Origin: a virus
DNA: 29,572 bases
Strand: one strand, 5' to 3'
Virus record (IMG/VR): IMGVR_UViG_3300023179_000375
Span: 1-29,572 of that record
Shown here: positions 1-7,761 of the stretch, piece after piece
Numbering within the stretch: the first letter of the stretch is position 1
Layout: each line of letters opens with the position of its first letter
Made by a program: the position numbers and the translations under genes
The notes under the pieces: model-generated
What the model was told of the DNA's origin: nothing
The model's input: only the letters and a program-made list of their open reading frames with translations
Databases searched by the model: none

Positions 1-119
1 CTTACAACAGTAACTTTAGAGGGTGCTACGCCGGTATTGGATTTACATACGACCCAGTATCAGATATGTTTTTATTACCGCAAGTACTTACTAATACACC
101 GCAAGACCCCGTCCCCTAA
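1..119 (+). CDS. C-terminal end of a small tail-associated phage protein (partial)
   Basis: An open frame enters from the left edge (codons starting at base 3) and stops at TAA 117-119, leaving 38 visible residues. The stretch GCYAGIGFTYDP resembles the end of short proteins encoded beside tail genes in many aquatic phages, where an aromatic 'YAGIGxTYD' core is common. Family recognition is from memory of this motif, not a search. No function is known to me. The 12 bp to the next start suggest a shared late transcript. Confidence 0.6.
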   Translation, partial: YNSNFRGCYAGIGFTYDPVSDMFLLPQVLTNTPQDPVP

Positions 120-131
120 TAAGGCCCCCCG

Positions 132-1940
132 ATGCTCGGCTATAGCGCACTATCAGAAGCACCATTTTCTGCGCTGGCCGGAGGGGTTAGCCCGAACGTA
201 TCCGTCAACGTAACCGGAGTTCAAGCCTCTGGTGCAGTTGGTACTGCTACAGTCAACGCCGATGCTAATGTAACGCTAACTGGGGTTCAAGCTTCCGGGG
301 CAGTGGGTACCGTAGTAGTTAGCGCGGGGTCTGATGTTTCTGTCAGCGTAACTGGAGTTCAAGCCGCTGGTGCAGTTGGTACTGCTATAGTCAACGCCAG
401 TGCTAATGTAACTCTAACTGGGGTTCAAGCCTCTGGTGCAGTTGGTACTGCTACTGTATCTGGTGCATCAAACACATCTCTAACTGGGGTTCAAGCCTCT
501 GGCGCCGTTGGTACTGCTACCGTATCTGGTGCAGCAAGCGTAACGGTAACTGGAGTTGTTGGCACAACCCAACTAGGCACGGTCACATTCCCGGTAAACG
601 TTACTGTAAATCTAAGTAGCGTAGATTATGCTTGGGGGTCAGATGGTTGGGGTATCCTGCCTTGGGGTGCAGGTGTTGGCCTTTCTGCGCTTCTTGGAAC
701 TACCCAACAGGTGGCGGGTGGCGCAGCGGTTGTCAGCGTTACCGGTGTTAACGCTTCTGGACAAGTAGGCACACCTAGCTTCCAACTTGATGCAAGTATT
801 TCCGTAACCGGCCTAAGCGCCTCTGGTGTTGTGGGGGATGTTACTGTTGTGGCCGGGACTAATGTTTCTGTCACTGTAACCGGTATAAGCGCCACAACAT
901 CTTTAGGGTCTGTTTCTGTAGCAATAGACGCAGACGTAGTTGTGGCCAACTATGCTTGGGGTTCGGATGGTTGGGGTATTCTGCCTTGGGGTGCGGGTGT
1001 AGGCGCGGCTGGGCTAGTTGGAACCCCCAGCTTCCAGCTCGATTCGGTTTTATCCGTAACAGGGGTAAGTGCCACCGGCCAGATAGGAACCCCCACACTA
1101 CAACTAGATACTGTAGTGCTTGTTACAGGAGTAAGTGCTTCTGGTGTCGTAGGAACAGTACTTATATCTGCAGATGCAGAGGTAAATCCTACCGGCGTAA
1201 GTGCTTCTGGACAAGTTGGTACACCTAGCTTCCAATTAGATGCCGTAATAAACGTAACCGGAGTAACTGCATCTGGTAGTGTAGGCTCAGTAACAGTTAT
1301 TTTTGATACTAATGTATCTGTTGTAGGCGTTAGCGCATCAGGGGTAGTGTCATCAGTATCTGTAAATGCTGCCGCAAACGTATATCCGTCTGGCGTTTTT
1401 GCAACAGGAGCGGTGGGCACTGCGCAAGCCTCTATTGGAATAAATGTTCCTGTTACTGGTGTAGTGGGCACGGGAGTAATCAATTCCGTACAGGTAACAC
1501 AGGGTATCCTTATATCTGGGGTAAGTGCTACAGGAATAATCGGCACACCTTCGGTATCTGGTAGAGCATCCGTATCTGTATCTGGCGTATCTGCTTCTGG
1601 GGCAGTTGGGTCAGTAGTTGTCCAATTTCCGACAGTTGTATTGACCCCGGTAGTTGCCACAGCGTACCTAGGAAATGCAAACGTACAGGGTCCAGAAACA
1701 GTATATTTAACGACTTTAGTACAAATAAATGCGTATCTAGGTACCGTACAGTTTGATGAAAACGCCTACATATATGTGACTGGCGTAACAGCAGTTGGAT
1801 TAACCTCTAGGGTGCTGGTGTGGGGTACTATTGACGATGGGCAATCTCCGAATTATGTTACAGTATCATCTACACAAACACCGGGATTTACTTCAGTAAA
1901 TACAAGCCAATCACCCAATTGGGTTCAGATAGCCGCCTAA
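132..1940 (+). CDS. Repeat-built virion surface / tail protein
   Basis: 602 residues, almost entirely tandem units of about 22 residues with consensus VTGVxASGxVGTxxV; about 23 full or degenerate units can be counted from residue 24 to about 575. The alternation of small and beta-branched residues predicts a beta-strand-rich fibrous or stacked-sheet structure. Two identical 18-residue WG-rich inserts (YAWGSDGWGILPWGAGVG) interrupt the array. The C-terminus is different: WG-start, then two 'QSPNxV' motifs ending at the C-terminus, resembling the end of phage tail proteins. There is no signal peptide or membrane segment. It lies first in a row of tail genes, so a surface fibre or tail decoration role is inferred. 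AAGG sits about 8 bases before the ATG. No enzyme motif is seen. Confidence 0.75.
   Translation: MLGYSALSEAPFSALAGGVSPNVSVNVTGVQASGAVGTATVNADANVTLTGVQASGAVGTVVVSAGSDVSVSVTGVQAAGAVGTAIVNASANVTLTGVQASGAVGTATVSGASNTSLTGVQASGAVGTATVSGAASVTVTGVVGTTQLGTVTFPVNVTVNLSSVDYAWGSDGWGILPWGAGVGLSALLGTTQQVAGGAAVVSVTGVNASGQVGTPSFQLDASISVTGLSASGVVGDVTVVAGTNVSVTVTGISATTSLGSVSVAIDADVVVANYAWGSDGWGILPWGAGVGAAGLVGTPSFQLDSVLSVTGVSATGQIGTPTLQLDTVVLVTGVSASGVVGTVLISADAEVNPTGVSASGQVGTPSFQLDAVINVTGVTASGSVGSVTVIFDTNVSVVGVSASGVVSSVSVNAAANVYPSGVFATGAVGTAQASIGINVPVTGVVGTGVINSVQVTQGILISGVSATGIIGTPSVSGRASVSVSGVSASGAVGSVVVQFPTVVLTPVVATAYLGNANVQGPETVYLTTLVQINAYLGTVQFDENAYIYVTGVTAVGLTSRVLVWGTIDDGQSPNYVTVSSTQTPGFTSVNTSQSPNWVQIAA
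208..560. repeat. 66-bp tandem coding repeats
   Basis: The most DNA-similar part of the repeat gene. The units starting near 415 and 481 are in perfect 66-bp register and match at 49 of their first 52 bases (mostly synonymous changes), then diverge. Units at about 215, 282 and 349 carry the same core (GGAGTTCAAGCC or GGGGTTCAAGC). Later units keep the protein pattern but not the DNA, so this part looks like the more recent expansion. Confidence 0.85.
627..680. repeat. Copy 1 of a 54-bp direct repeat encoding a WG-rich motif
   Basis: Encodes YAWGSDGWGILPWGAGVG. The second copy, at 951-1004, is identical at 49 of 54 bases and at all 18 residues; the copies begin 324 bp (108 codons) apart. Confidence 0.9.
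951..1004. repeat. Copy 2 of the 54-bp direct repeat encoding a WG-rich motif
   Basis: Encodes the same 18 residues as 627-680 with five base differences. The pair brackets three to four 22-residue units and could recombine to delete or multiply that segment in frame. Confidence 0.9.
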
Positions 1941-1950
1941 AGGAACAAAA

Positions 1951-2943
1951 ATGCCTAGTACTTATTCACCACTACTTAGATTAGAACTTCAGGCTACTGG
2001 GGAAAACTCCGGTACTTGGGGTACGATTACCAATACAAACCTGTCCACTATTCTTGAACAAGCTGTGGCAGGTACTGTAAATATTTCTATCACTGGCCAA
2101 TCCAGCCCAATCACGCTGACTAGTAATAACGGTGCTTCAGACCAAGCCCGCACGGCGATTCTTTTGGTTACTGGCACCAATGCAAGCCCCATCAGCCTTG
2201 TAGCTCCGTCTACCAGTAAGGTATACATAGTAACTAATGCTTCAAACCAACCAATTACTATCAAGGGGACGGCAACTACCGGCGTAGCAGTTGCGGCTGG
2301 AACAAAGCAATTTGTTTACTACGATACAAACAGCAATGACTTTGTGGCGCTAACAGCCACTGGTACGGTGTCTTCGGTTGCAGCTTCTGGTGGCACTACG
2401 GGGCTGTCGTTTACTGGTGGCCCAATTACAAGCTCGGGAACGCTTACCCTTACTGGAACGCTCGCCGTAGCAAACGGCGGTACTGGGGTCACGGCATCAA
2501 CTGGGTCTGGCTCAAACGTGCTTAATACCGCGCCGTCCTTAAATAACAGCAAGTTCACAACGGCCCGAGAATCTATTACGGTGTCTGCTACCGCAGCTAC
2601 TGGTACCATTAACTATGATGTTTTGACGCAAACAATTTTGTACTATACAACCAATGCAAGCGGCAACTTTACCATCAATATTCGTGGTAACAGCTCTACA
2701 ACGTTAGATTCAATGATGTCGGCTGGCGAAGCAATTACCCTTGTGTTCTTAAATACTAACGGCGCCACAGCTTACTATAATTCGGCTCTAACTATTGATG
2801 GCACTTCGGTTACTCCCAAGTGGCAAAGCGGTGTTGCACCTACCAGCGGCAACGTTTCGTCTATTGACTCTTATGTATATACAGTAATTAAAACCGCGTC
2901 CTCTACATTTACAGTATTGGCGTCGCAAAATAAGTTTGCCTAA
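1951..2943 (+). CDS. Tail fibre-type structural protein
   Basis: 330 residues. The N-terminus (LRLELQATGENSGTWGTITN, about residues 8-27) matches a recurrent phage tail-fibre start in which 'TGENxGTWG' is followed by 'TNxNL'. Around residues 150-185 there is the Gly/Thr/Ser-rich 'GGPITSSGTLTLTGTLAVANGGTG' type stretch found in many fibre shafts. The remainder is beta-rich with many Thr, Ser and Asn. AAAGGAA lies about 5 bases before the ATG, 10 bp after the repeat protein's stop. The role, part of the adsorption apparatus, is inferred from these motifs and the neighbours. Confidence 0.75.
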   Translation: MPSTYSPLLRLELQATGENSGTWGTITNTNLSTILEQAVAGTVNISITGQSSPITLTSNNGASDQARTAILLVTGTNASPISLVAPSTSKVYIVTNASNQPITIKGTATTGVAVAAGTKQFVYYDTNSNDFVALTATGTVSSVAASGGTTGLSFTGGPITSSGTLTLTGTLAVANGGTGVTASTGSGSNVLNTAPSLNNSKFTTARESITVSATAATGTINYDVLTQTILYYTTNASGNFTINIRGNSSTTLDSMMSAGEAITLVFLNTNGATAYYNSALTIDGTSVTPKWQSGVAPTSGNVSSIDSYVYTVIKTASSTFTVLASQNKFA

Positions 2944-2952
2944 GGGATAAAA

Positions 2953-4281
2953 ATGGCTCCTCCGCTTATTACCACCACTGGTACATCGTCTGCTTACGGT
3001 TACGCGCCACTAAATTCTAATTCGTCTGGACCTACATGGATTGGCGTATACGCTAGAGGGACAACAAGCACCCCATTTATTGCAGTAGATAATAGCAATA
3101 ATGTTTTTGTTAATTCGGCGGGTACCCTATTAAAAATAGCCATTGATGGAAGTTTAACGTCTCAGAAAAGTAATACGCTTCCAATAGGTGGAATTCTATA
3201 TAGCGCTAGTGAAAATGCCATTTATTCTAGTACTACTGGAGCCGCGTCTTTTAACTCTAGGCTTACTAAAGTAAACGCTACTACATACGCACAAATAGCT
3301 TCTGTTGAAATTGGTAACGGAAGTAGTAGTAATAGTGTAACTTCTGCGGGTCCAGTGTACGTAAATTCAGCGGGCACTAGTGTTTATTGCGCAGTTACTT
3401 ATAGTGACTATACTGTCTCTACGTATTCATATATTGGGTTATCAGTATTTAATTCAACTTTTGGTGTAAGAACCTTAGAAACCAAATATGGTTGGTCGAA
3501 TTCACCCATAGGAGGGCAAACACACGCAAACGTTTTTGGCGGTGGATTTGTTTTCTATAATAATAATTTTTATTTTGGTGGGCAGTCTAATAACGTTGGT
3601 AGCTCGCAAGCAAATATTCTCAAATGTAACACTAGTGGTAGTTTCACTTGCTATGGGTTTAGTGGTACCTCTTCTCAAAGTAGTGGTCTTATCGTAGATG
3701 GAAGTGGGTATTTGTATTTTAGATATTCAAATAGTAGCGGGTATTTCCTCGCAAAAGTTCAAGATAATGGCTCTTCATATACAACTATATGGGCGCGGCA
3801 GTTTACTGTAGGTGCTGGGACAGTATATCAAGCCGGTGGTAGTACAACAGATTTAAATGGAAATTCATATTTACCATTTGTTTATACAAATGGCGGAAGT
3901 TCTGTAGCTATTATTTTAAAATATGATGCTTCTGGTAATTTAGTTTGGCAAAGAAGTATTGATGGGGGAACAGCTACAATTAACATAGGCAACGCTTTAG
4001 CAAAAGGCAATGTTGTTTATGTATCGCTTGGAATAGGTAATAACTCTGTCATTTGTAAACTGCCCAGTGACGGTAGTGGAACCGGCTCGTATACTATTGG
4101 CGGGCAGTCTATTACTTACGCCACGGTCAGCACTATTTCTAGCGCATCTGCCAGTCCCGGAAACCCCGTATCTATTACGGCGCCTTCTTTTGGCGGTGTT
4201 GGGGTATCTTCTCCGCTATCAGGTGTAGCTGCGGGCACTGTTACTACTCCGTCACTTGCCTATAACTATGGTGCTGTCTAA
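2953..4281 (+). CDS. Putative tail protein with propeller-like repeats (host-recognition candidate)
   Basis: 442 residues. Several stretches repeat the pattern of beta-propeller blades (IAVDNSNNVFVNSAG, LIVDGSGYLYFRY, STTDLNGNSYLPF, ILKYDASGNLVW), reminiscent of SBBP or PQQ-like blades that read 'D..GN.Y' then 'K....G...W'. I cannot count blades with certainty. No catalytic motif is seen. AAGGGA precedes the ATG by about 6 bases. The gene is AT-richer than its neighbours (bases 3541-3600 hold 18 G/C of 60, against 33 of 60 at 2101-2160), suggesting a separate origin. The stop overlaps the endolysin start (TAATG). It could be a fibre tip or adhesin, but this is unproven. Confidence 0.65.
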   Translation: MAPPLITTTGTSSAYGYAPLNSNSSGPTWIGVYARGTTSTPFIAVDNSNNVFVNSAGTLLKIAIDGSLTSQKSNTLPIGGILYSASENAIYSSTTGAASFNSRLTKVNATTYAQIASVEIGNGSSSNSVTSAGPVYVNSAGTSVYCAVTYSDYTVSTYSYIGLSVFNSTFGVRTLETKYGWSNSPIGGQTHANVFGGGFVFYNNNFYFGGQSNNVGSSQANILKCNTSGSFTCYGFSGTSSQSSGLIVDGSGYLYFRYSNSSGYFLAKVQDNGSSYTTIWARQFTVGAGTVYQAGGSTTDLNGNSYLPFVYTNGGSSVAIILKYDASGNLVWQRSIDGGTATINIGNALAKGNVVYVSLGIGNNSVICKLPSDGSGTGSYTIGGQSITYATVSTISSASASPGNPVSITAPSFGGVGVSSPLSGVAAGTVTTPSLAYNYGAV

Positions 4282-4739
4282 TGAATATGCGCCTTAGCAT
4301 TGCCGCCTTAACTCTTAGCGCTTCTGCGCTTGTTGGTATTGCCGTAAATGAGGGGTATAGCCCTGTTGCGTATGAGCCGGTAAAAGGTGACGTGCCAACC
4401 ATTGGGTTTGGTACTACTGAAGGGGTTAAGCACGGCGACAAAATTACTCCAGAACGGGCTTTAGTTCGTTTACTTAAAGATGCGGACAAGTTTCAAACCG
4501 CGGTCAAGACCTGTGCGCCAGTGCCAATGTTTCAATACGAATTTGATGCGTATGTTTCATTAACTTACAATATTGGCGCTAAGAACTTTTGTAGTTCTAC
4601 GCTAGTACAAAAACTTAAAGCCGGGGATTATGCCGGGGCGTGTAAAGAAATTCTTCGCTGGGATAGGTTTAAGGGCAAACCACTCGCAGGTCTAACAAAA
4701 CGCAGGCAAAAGGAGTATGAACAGTGCTTGGGTTCTTAA
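4281..4739 (+). CDS. Endolysin, GH24 lysozyme family, probable SAR type
   Basis: 152 residues, the usual size of phage GH24 muramidases, which cleave the MurNAc-GlcNAc bond of peptidoglycan. Catalytic Glu is E24 (in NEGYS). The following Y31 and GDVPTIGFGTT stretch (D37, T40) matches the GH24 active-site cleft pattern, followed by EGVKHGDKIT, by YNIGAKNFCSSTLVQKL around 95-112, and by a C-terminal GLTKRRQKEYEQC. Residues 5-22 are a weakly hydrophobic Ala/Ser/Gly-rich segment directly before the catalytic Glu, as in signal-anchor-release endolysins; a cleaved signal peptide is the alternative. Its ATG overlaps the preceding stop, with no good Shine-Dalgarno, so it is probably translationally coupled. 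Rz and Rz1 follow. Confidence 0.93.
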   Translation: MNMRLSIAALTLSASALVGIAVNEGYSPVAYEPVKGDVPTIGFGTTEGVKHGDKITPERALVRLLKDADKFQTAVKTCAPVPMFQYEFDAYVSLTYNIGAKNFCSSTLVQKLKAGDYAGACKEILRWDRFKGKPLAGLTKRRQKEYEQCLGS

Positions 4740-5194
4740 CTAACAGATACATTTTGGGTGGATTGGCCGGGCTTGTAATGCTCGGTTTTGTCTATTTTAA
4801 AGGCATCAATCACGGCAAAGAAGTTGTCCAACAGAAGTGGGACGCGTATAAAGTAGAGCAAGAACGAGAAGTTCAACTGCTCAAAGACCAAGCCCGTGAA
4901 ACCGAACAAGCCTTTCAGAATAAAATAAACAAGATTCAAAAGGAAAAAGTCAATGCAAATCAGATTGCTACTACTCGCTATAACGCTCTCATTGACAGCC
5001 TGCGCAGCCGCCCCAAAACCCGTCAAGACCCAGTGCCCAGCGATTCCGGAAGTGGTGTGGGATGTACGGGTGCGGGATTGGCAAGGGGAGATGCAGAGTT
5101 TCTTGCTGGGTACGCTGCCGACGCAGCAAGGCTTCAAATTGCCTATGAATCATGCCGTGATGCCTACGAAGTAATTTATCATGGCGCTAAGTAA
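4724..5194 (+). CDS. Rz: Inner-membrane spanin (Rz-like)
   Basis: 156 residues. A short cytoplasmic N-terminus is followed by one membrane helix (about residues 8-25) and a long charged helical region (about 28-95) predicted to form a coiled coil in the periplasm, the typical i-spanin plan. Spanins fuse inner and outer membranes in the last step of lysis. The start is GTG at 4724, supported by AGGAG at 4711-4715; this start overlaps the endolysin end by 16 bp. The decisive evidence is a lipoprotein gene nested in another frame (Rz1). The 3' end overlaps the next structural gene by 14 bp. Confidence 0.88.
   Translation: MLGFLTNRYILGGLAGLVMLGFVYFKGINHGKEVVQQKWDAYKVEQEREVQLLKDQARETEQAFQNKINKIQKEKVNANQIATTRYNALIDSLRSRPKTRQDPVPSDSGSGVGCTGAGLARGDAEFLAGYAADAARLQIAYESCRDAYEVIYHGAK
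4953..5174 (+). CDS. Rz1: Outer-membrane lipoprotein spanin (Rz1-like), nested inside Rz
   Basis: 73 residues lying entirely within the Rz gene in a different frame. A signal peptide of hydrophobic residues (LLLLAITLSL) ends in the lipobox LTAC, with Cys17 the lipidation site, leaving a mature protein of about 57 residues. Rz1 proteins sit in the outer membrane and bind the periplasmic tip of Rz. AGGA at 4941-4944 is 8 bases before the ATG. The fully embedded arrangement is the same as in lambda and many phages of Gram-negative hosts, and is the best clue in the window to the host's envelope. Confidence 0.9.
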   Translation: MQIRLLLLAITLSLTACAAAPKPVKTQCPAIPEVVWDVRVRDWQGEMQSFLLGTLPTQQGFKLPMNHAVMPTK

Positions 5195-5540
5195 ACTCGT
5201 ATTTAAGCCCGGTATTAACCGAGACCAGACCAATTATGCGTCTGAAGGCGGCTGGTATTCGTGTGATAAAATTAGGTTTCGTTCCGGGTTTCCAGAAAAA
5301 ATTGGTGGTTGGCTGCGGTATACCGCTACAAGATTTATTGGTGTATGCAGAAGCTTGTTTAACTGGGTAACCGACGACGGCAACAACCTCTTAAGTATCA
5401 CTACAAACAATAAAGTATATGTAGAAGCCGGTACAAAGCTATTTGACGTAACCCCTATACGTTTAATTTTTGTACAAAATGCGCTATCCGGTGTTTCTTC
5501 TACGGGGCAGGTAGGTAATGTTACGGTGACTACTGTATGA
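5181..5540 (+). CDS. Conserved tail protein, N-terminal part of a split gene
   Basis: 119 residues. The start MALSKLVFKPGINRDQTNY and the following CDKIRFRSGFPEKIGGW are, as I know the family, the N-terminus of one long protein (about 600-700 residues) common beside tail genes in aquatic podovirus-like phages. Here the frame ends at TGA 5538-5540, just after 'FDVTPIR' and a 20-residue tail LSGVSSTGQVGNVTV that looks like one unit of the repeat protein at 132-1940. The next frame continues the family sequence. The two parts may act as two subunits, or a recent mutation may have split the gene. The start overlaps the end of Rz. Confidence 0.8.
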   Translation: MALSKLVFKPGINRDQTNYASEGGWYSCDKIRFRSGFPEKIGGWLRYTATRFIGVCRSLFNWVTDDGNNLLSITTNNKVYVEAGTKLFDVTPIRLIFVQNALSGVSSTGQVGNVTVTTV

Positions 5541-7099
5541 GTTTATTATCCGTTGATTCTGGCTCTAACCAAATAACTGTCACGATTACAAATCATGGCG
5601 CGCTTAATGGCGACTATGTAAATTTTGCTGGAATTGTTTCTGCATTGGGAAATATTCCTATTTCAGAGCTAAACGGCGACCACCTAATTTCTAATACCAC
5701 AACCAACACATTTACCATAACCACGATAACCAGAGCAACTAGTAGCGCTACATATAATGGCAATATTGTAGCTACGTTTGATATCCATTCCGGTAATGCC
5801 ACGTCTAGCTTCGGTTACGGCTTCGGTGCAGGTACGTGGAGTAGAGGCGCTTGGGGTTCTTCTACTGACGTACCTATTGTTTCTCCCCCCAGATTGTATT
5901 CTGAAGATAGATATTTTAATAATCTTCTATTCTGTATTCGGAATGGAGACATCTATATCTGGACGTACATAAATTCTGGGTCGTTCTTTGCCCGAGCAAT
6001 CCCTCTTGCGTTATATCCCGGAGCTAATAGTGTTCCGTCAATCGTAGGCAGCATTCTTTTCTCTCAGCAAGATGGGCACTTGATTTCGTTTGGGGGTACT
6101 AATTATCTGACCAATACGTACGACCCCCTATTGATTAGGTGGTCTAATCAAGACGAACCTTGGAACTTTGCCCCTACCCCCACAAATAGCGCTGGGTTTT
6201 TGCGGGTATCTAACGGTTCAGAAATTGTACAAGCATTAAGAACTCGCCAAGAAATTCTTGTATTTACTGATTCTTCACTGTATTCATTGCAGTTCTTAGG
6301 TACGCAAGATGTCTTTGGTCTACAACAGCTAGCAGATAACACGTCAATCATTTCTCCCGATGCCGCCGTCACAATTAACAACGTTACGTATTGGATGGGG
6401 GTGGATAAGTTTTACGTGTATAACGGTCGAGTTGATACGCTCCCCTGCACGCTACGCCAATACATTTTCCAAGACATTAACCGAGCCTGTCAGCCGCAGA
6501 TTGTTTCCGGTACTAACGAAGAATATAACGAAGTAATCTGGTTCTACCCGAGTGCAGACTCAAACGAAGTCAACAGATACGTAATCTATAACTACGTAGA
6601 ACAAATTTGGTATTACGGCACCATTGAACGTACCGCTTGGTTGGATACCCCATTGCGTTCATATCCACAAGGCACTGACACAACCGGCCTCATTTACGAC
6701 CAAGAACGCGGTGTAGACGCAGATGGTTTGCCTTTAGCGGCGTATATTTCTTCGGGTGACATAGACATTGAAGACGGCGACAAATTTATGTTGATTCGAC
6801 GCATTGTGCCCGACATAAACTTTAATGGCTCAACCTCGGCTAACCCCACGGCTGTTTTAACTGTTTCCCCAAGAAATTTTCCGGGGCAGGCGTATCAGAC
6901 AAACAATCTAGAAGGTACAGGGCTTAGTAAAAATGTGGTGCGTAGCGCATCGTCGCCAATTGACCAGTATACAAACCAAGTATTTGTGCGCGCTAGAGGT
7001 AGACAGTTTGCGTTTACCATTAGCTCTACCGCTTTAGGAGTTCAATGGCAGTTGGGGATGCCTAGAATTGATGCTAGACCAGATGGTACTAGGGGCTAA
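5537..7099 (+). CDS. Conserved tail protein, C-terminal part of a split gene
   Basis: 520 residues. The start ATG shares the bases ATGA (5537-5540) with the stop of the N-terminal part, and GGTGA at 5525-5529 may serve as its Shine-Dalgarno, so reinitiation is likely. The protein begins with a small beta domain (VDSGSNQITVTITNHGALNGDYVNF). A WG-rich turn (GAGTWSRGAWGSS, about 96-108) follows, then a long conserved beta-rich body with blocks DPLLIRWSNQDEPWNF, VQALRTRQEILVFTDSSLY, YWMGVDKFYVYNGRV and YVIYNYVEQIWYYGT. These blocks match the C-terminal three quarters of the undivided family. The alternating short strands suggest a propeller-like fold. Its role is structural, at the tail tube or tail hub, inferred from genome position; no enzyme motif is seen. 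Confidence 0.83.
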   Translation: MSLLSVDSGSNQITVTITNHGALNGDYVNFAGIVSALGNIPISELNGDHLISNTTTNTFTITTITRATSSATYNGNIVATFDIHSGNATSSFGYGFGAGTWSRGAWGSSTDVPIVSPPRLYSEDRYFNNLLFCIRNGDIYIWTYINSGSFFARAIPLALYPGANSVPSIVGSILFSQQDGHLISFGGTNYLTNTYDPLLIRWSNQDEPWNFAPTPTNSAGFLRVSNGSEIVQALRTRQEILVFTDSSLYSLQFLGTQDVFGLQQLADNTSIISPDAAVTINNVTYWMGVDKFYVYNGRVDTLPCTLRQYIFQDINRACQPQIVSGTNEEYNEVIWFYPSADSNEVNRYVIYNYVEQIWYYGTIERTAWLDTPLRSYPQGTDTTGLIYDQERGVDADGLPLAAYISSGDIDIEDGDKFMLIRRIVPDINFNGSTSANPTAVLTVSPRNFPGQAYQTNNLEGTGLSKNVVRSASSPIDQYTNQVFVRARGRQFAFTISSTALGVQWQLGMPRIDARPDGTRG

Positions 7100-7101
7100 T
7101 T

Positions 7102-7761
7102 ATGGGCATGATTAAATTTAAATCTCCTTCTTTGCCAATACCACATAGAATGTATGATGAAGGCCAACAGCACCAGCTTAACCGGTCCCTGCGTATTTAC
7201 TTTGAACAACTAGATTCCAGAACTCCAATTGAGCATGAGCTTTTTCAGGGCGGTTTGTTTAATGGGCAGGGAACTGGTTTGGTTATGCCATATGGTTCTT
7301 TTTATAGCACGCAAACGCAAACCGCCGCTAATACAACTACCGCATATGCCGTAACGCTAAACAATACTGATTTAAGTAATTGGGTAACCCTATCCAATGG
7401 GTCTAGACTTAACGTAGCGTACGACGGTATTTACAACTTTCAGTTTAGTGCGCAGCTATCAAACGACAGCAATGCTTCTATAGATATAAATATGTGGCTA
7501 CGCAAAAACGGCGTCAACTTAGCTAATACAAACTCTTTGTTTGGGCTTTCTGCAAGAAAAAGTCCGGGAGACCCGTACCATGTATTAGCTGCACTAAATA
7601 TTTTTGTGTCGCTAGCCGCTGGAGATTACATTGAGCTTTATTGGTCTACAACTAGTACAAGTGGAACTATAATATACGTGGCTCCCTTGGTTAGCCCCGA
7701 TAGGCCCGCTACTCCGTCGGTTATCTCTACACTTTCATTTGTATCTGCTCTATCTACATGA
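7102..7761 (+). CDS. Tail protein with C-terminal jelly-roll-like domain
   Basis: 219 residues. The N-terminal part (SLPIPHRMYDEGQQHQLNRSLRIYFEQ) is helical and polar. From about residue 60 the pattern 'YGSFYSTQTQTAAN...' then 'YDGIYNFQFSAQL', 'INMWLRKNGVNL', 'AALNIFVSLAAGDYIELYW' follows the strand order of C1q/TNF-like jelly rolls found in many phage tail proteins. AGGGG at 7090-7094 precedes the ATG by 7 bases; an in-frame ATG at 7108 is an alternative start. It follows the split tail gene by 2 bp and is presumably assembled near it. Receptor binding is possible but not shown. Confidence 0.75.
   Translation: MGMIKFKSPSLPIPHRMYDEGQQHQLNRSLRIYFEQLDSRTPIEHELFQGGLFNGQGTGLVMPYGSFYSTQTQTAANTTTAYAVTLNNTDLSNWVTLSNGSRLNVAYDGIYNFQFSAQLSNDSNASIDINMWLRKNGVNLANTNSLFGLSARKSPGDPYHVLAALNIFVSLAAGDYIELYWSTTSTSGTIIYVAPLVSPDRPATPSVISTLSFVSALST

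Noticed and set aside
950-1660. A 236-residue open frame on the - strand inside the repeat gene
   Set aside because: It mirrors the repeat composition (Thr/Pro/Val-rich with the same period), has no independent ribosome site, and lies antisense to a clearly coding frame.
5520-5540. Programmed -1 frameshift joining the two parts of the split tail protein
   Set aside because: No X XXY YYZ slippery heptamer is visible in the roughly 20 bases where the shift would have to occur; the ATGA overlap with GGTGA upstream is better explained by reinitiation.
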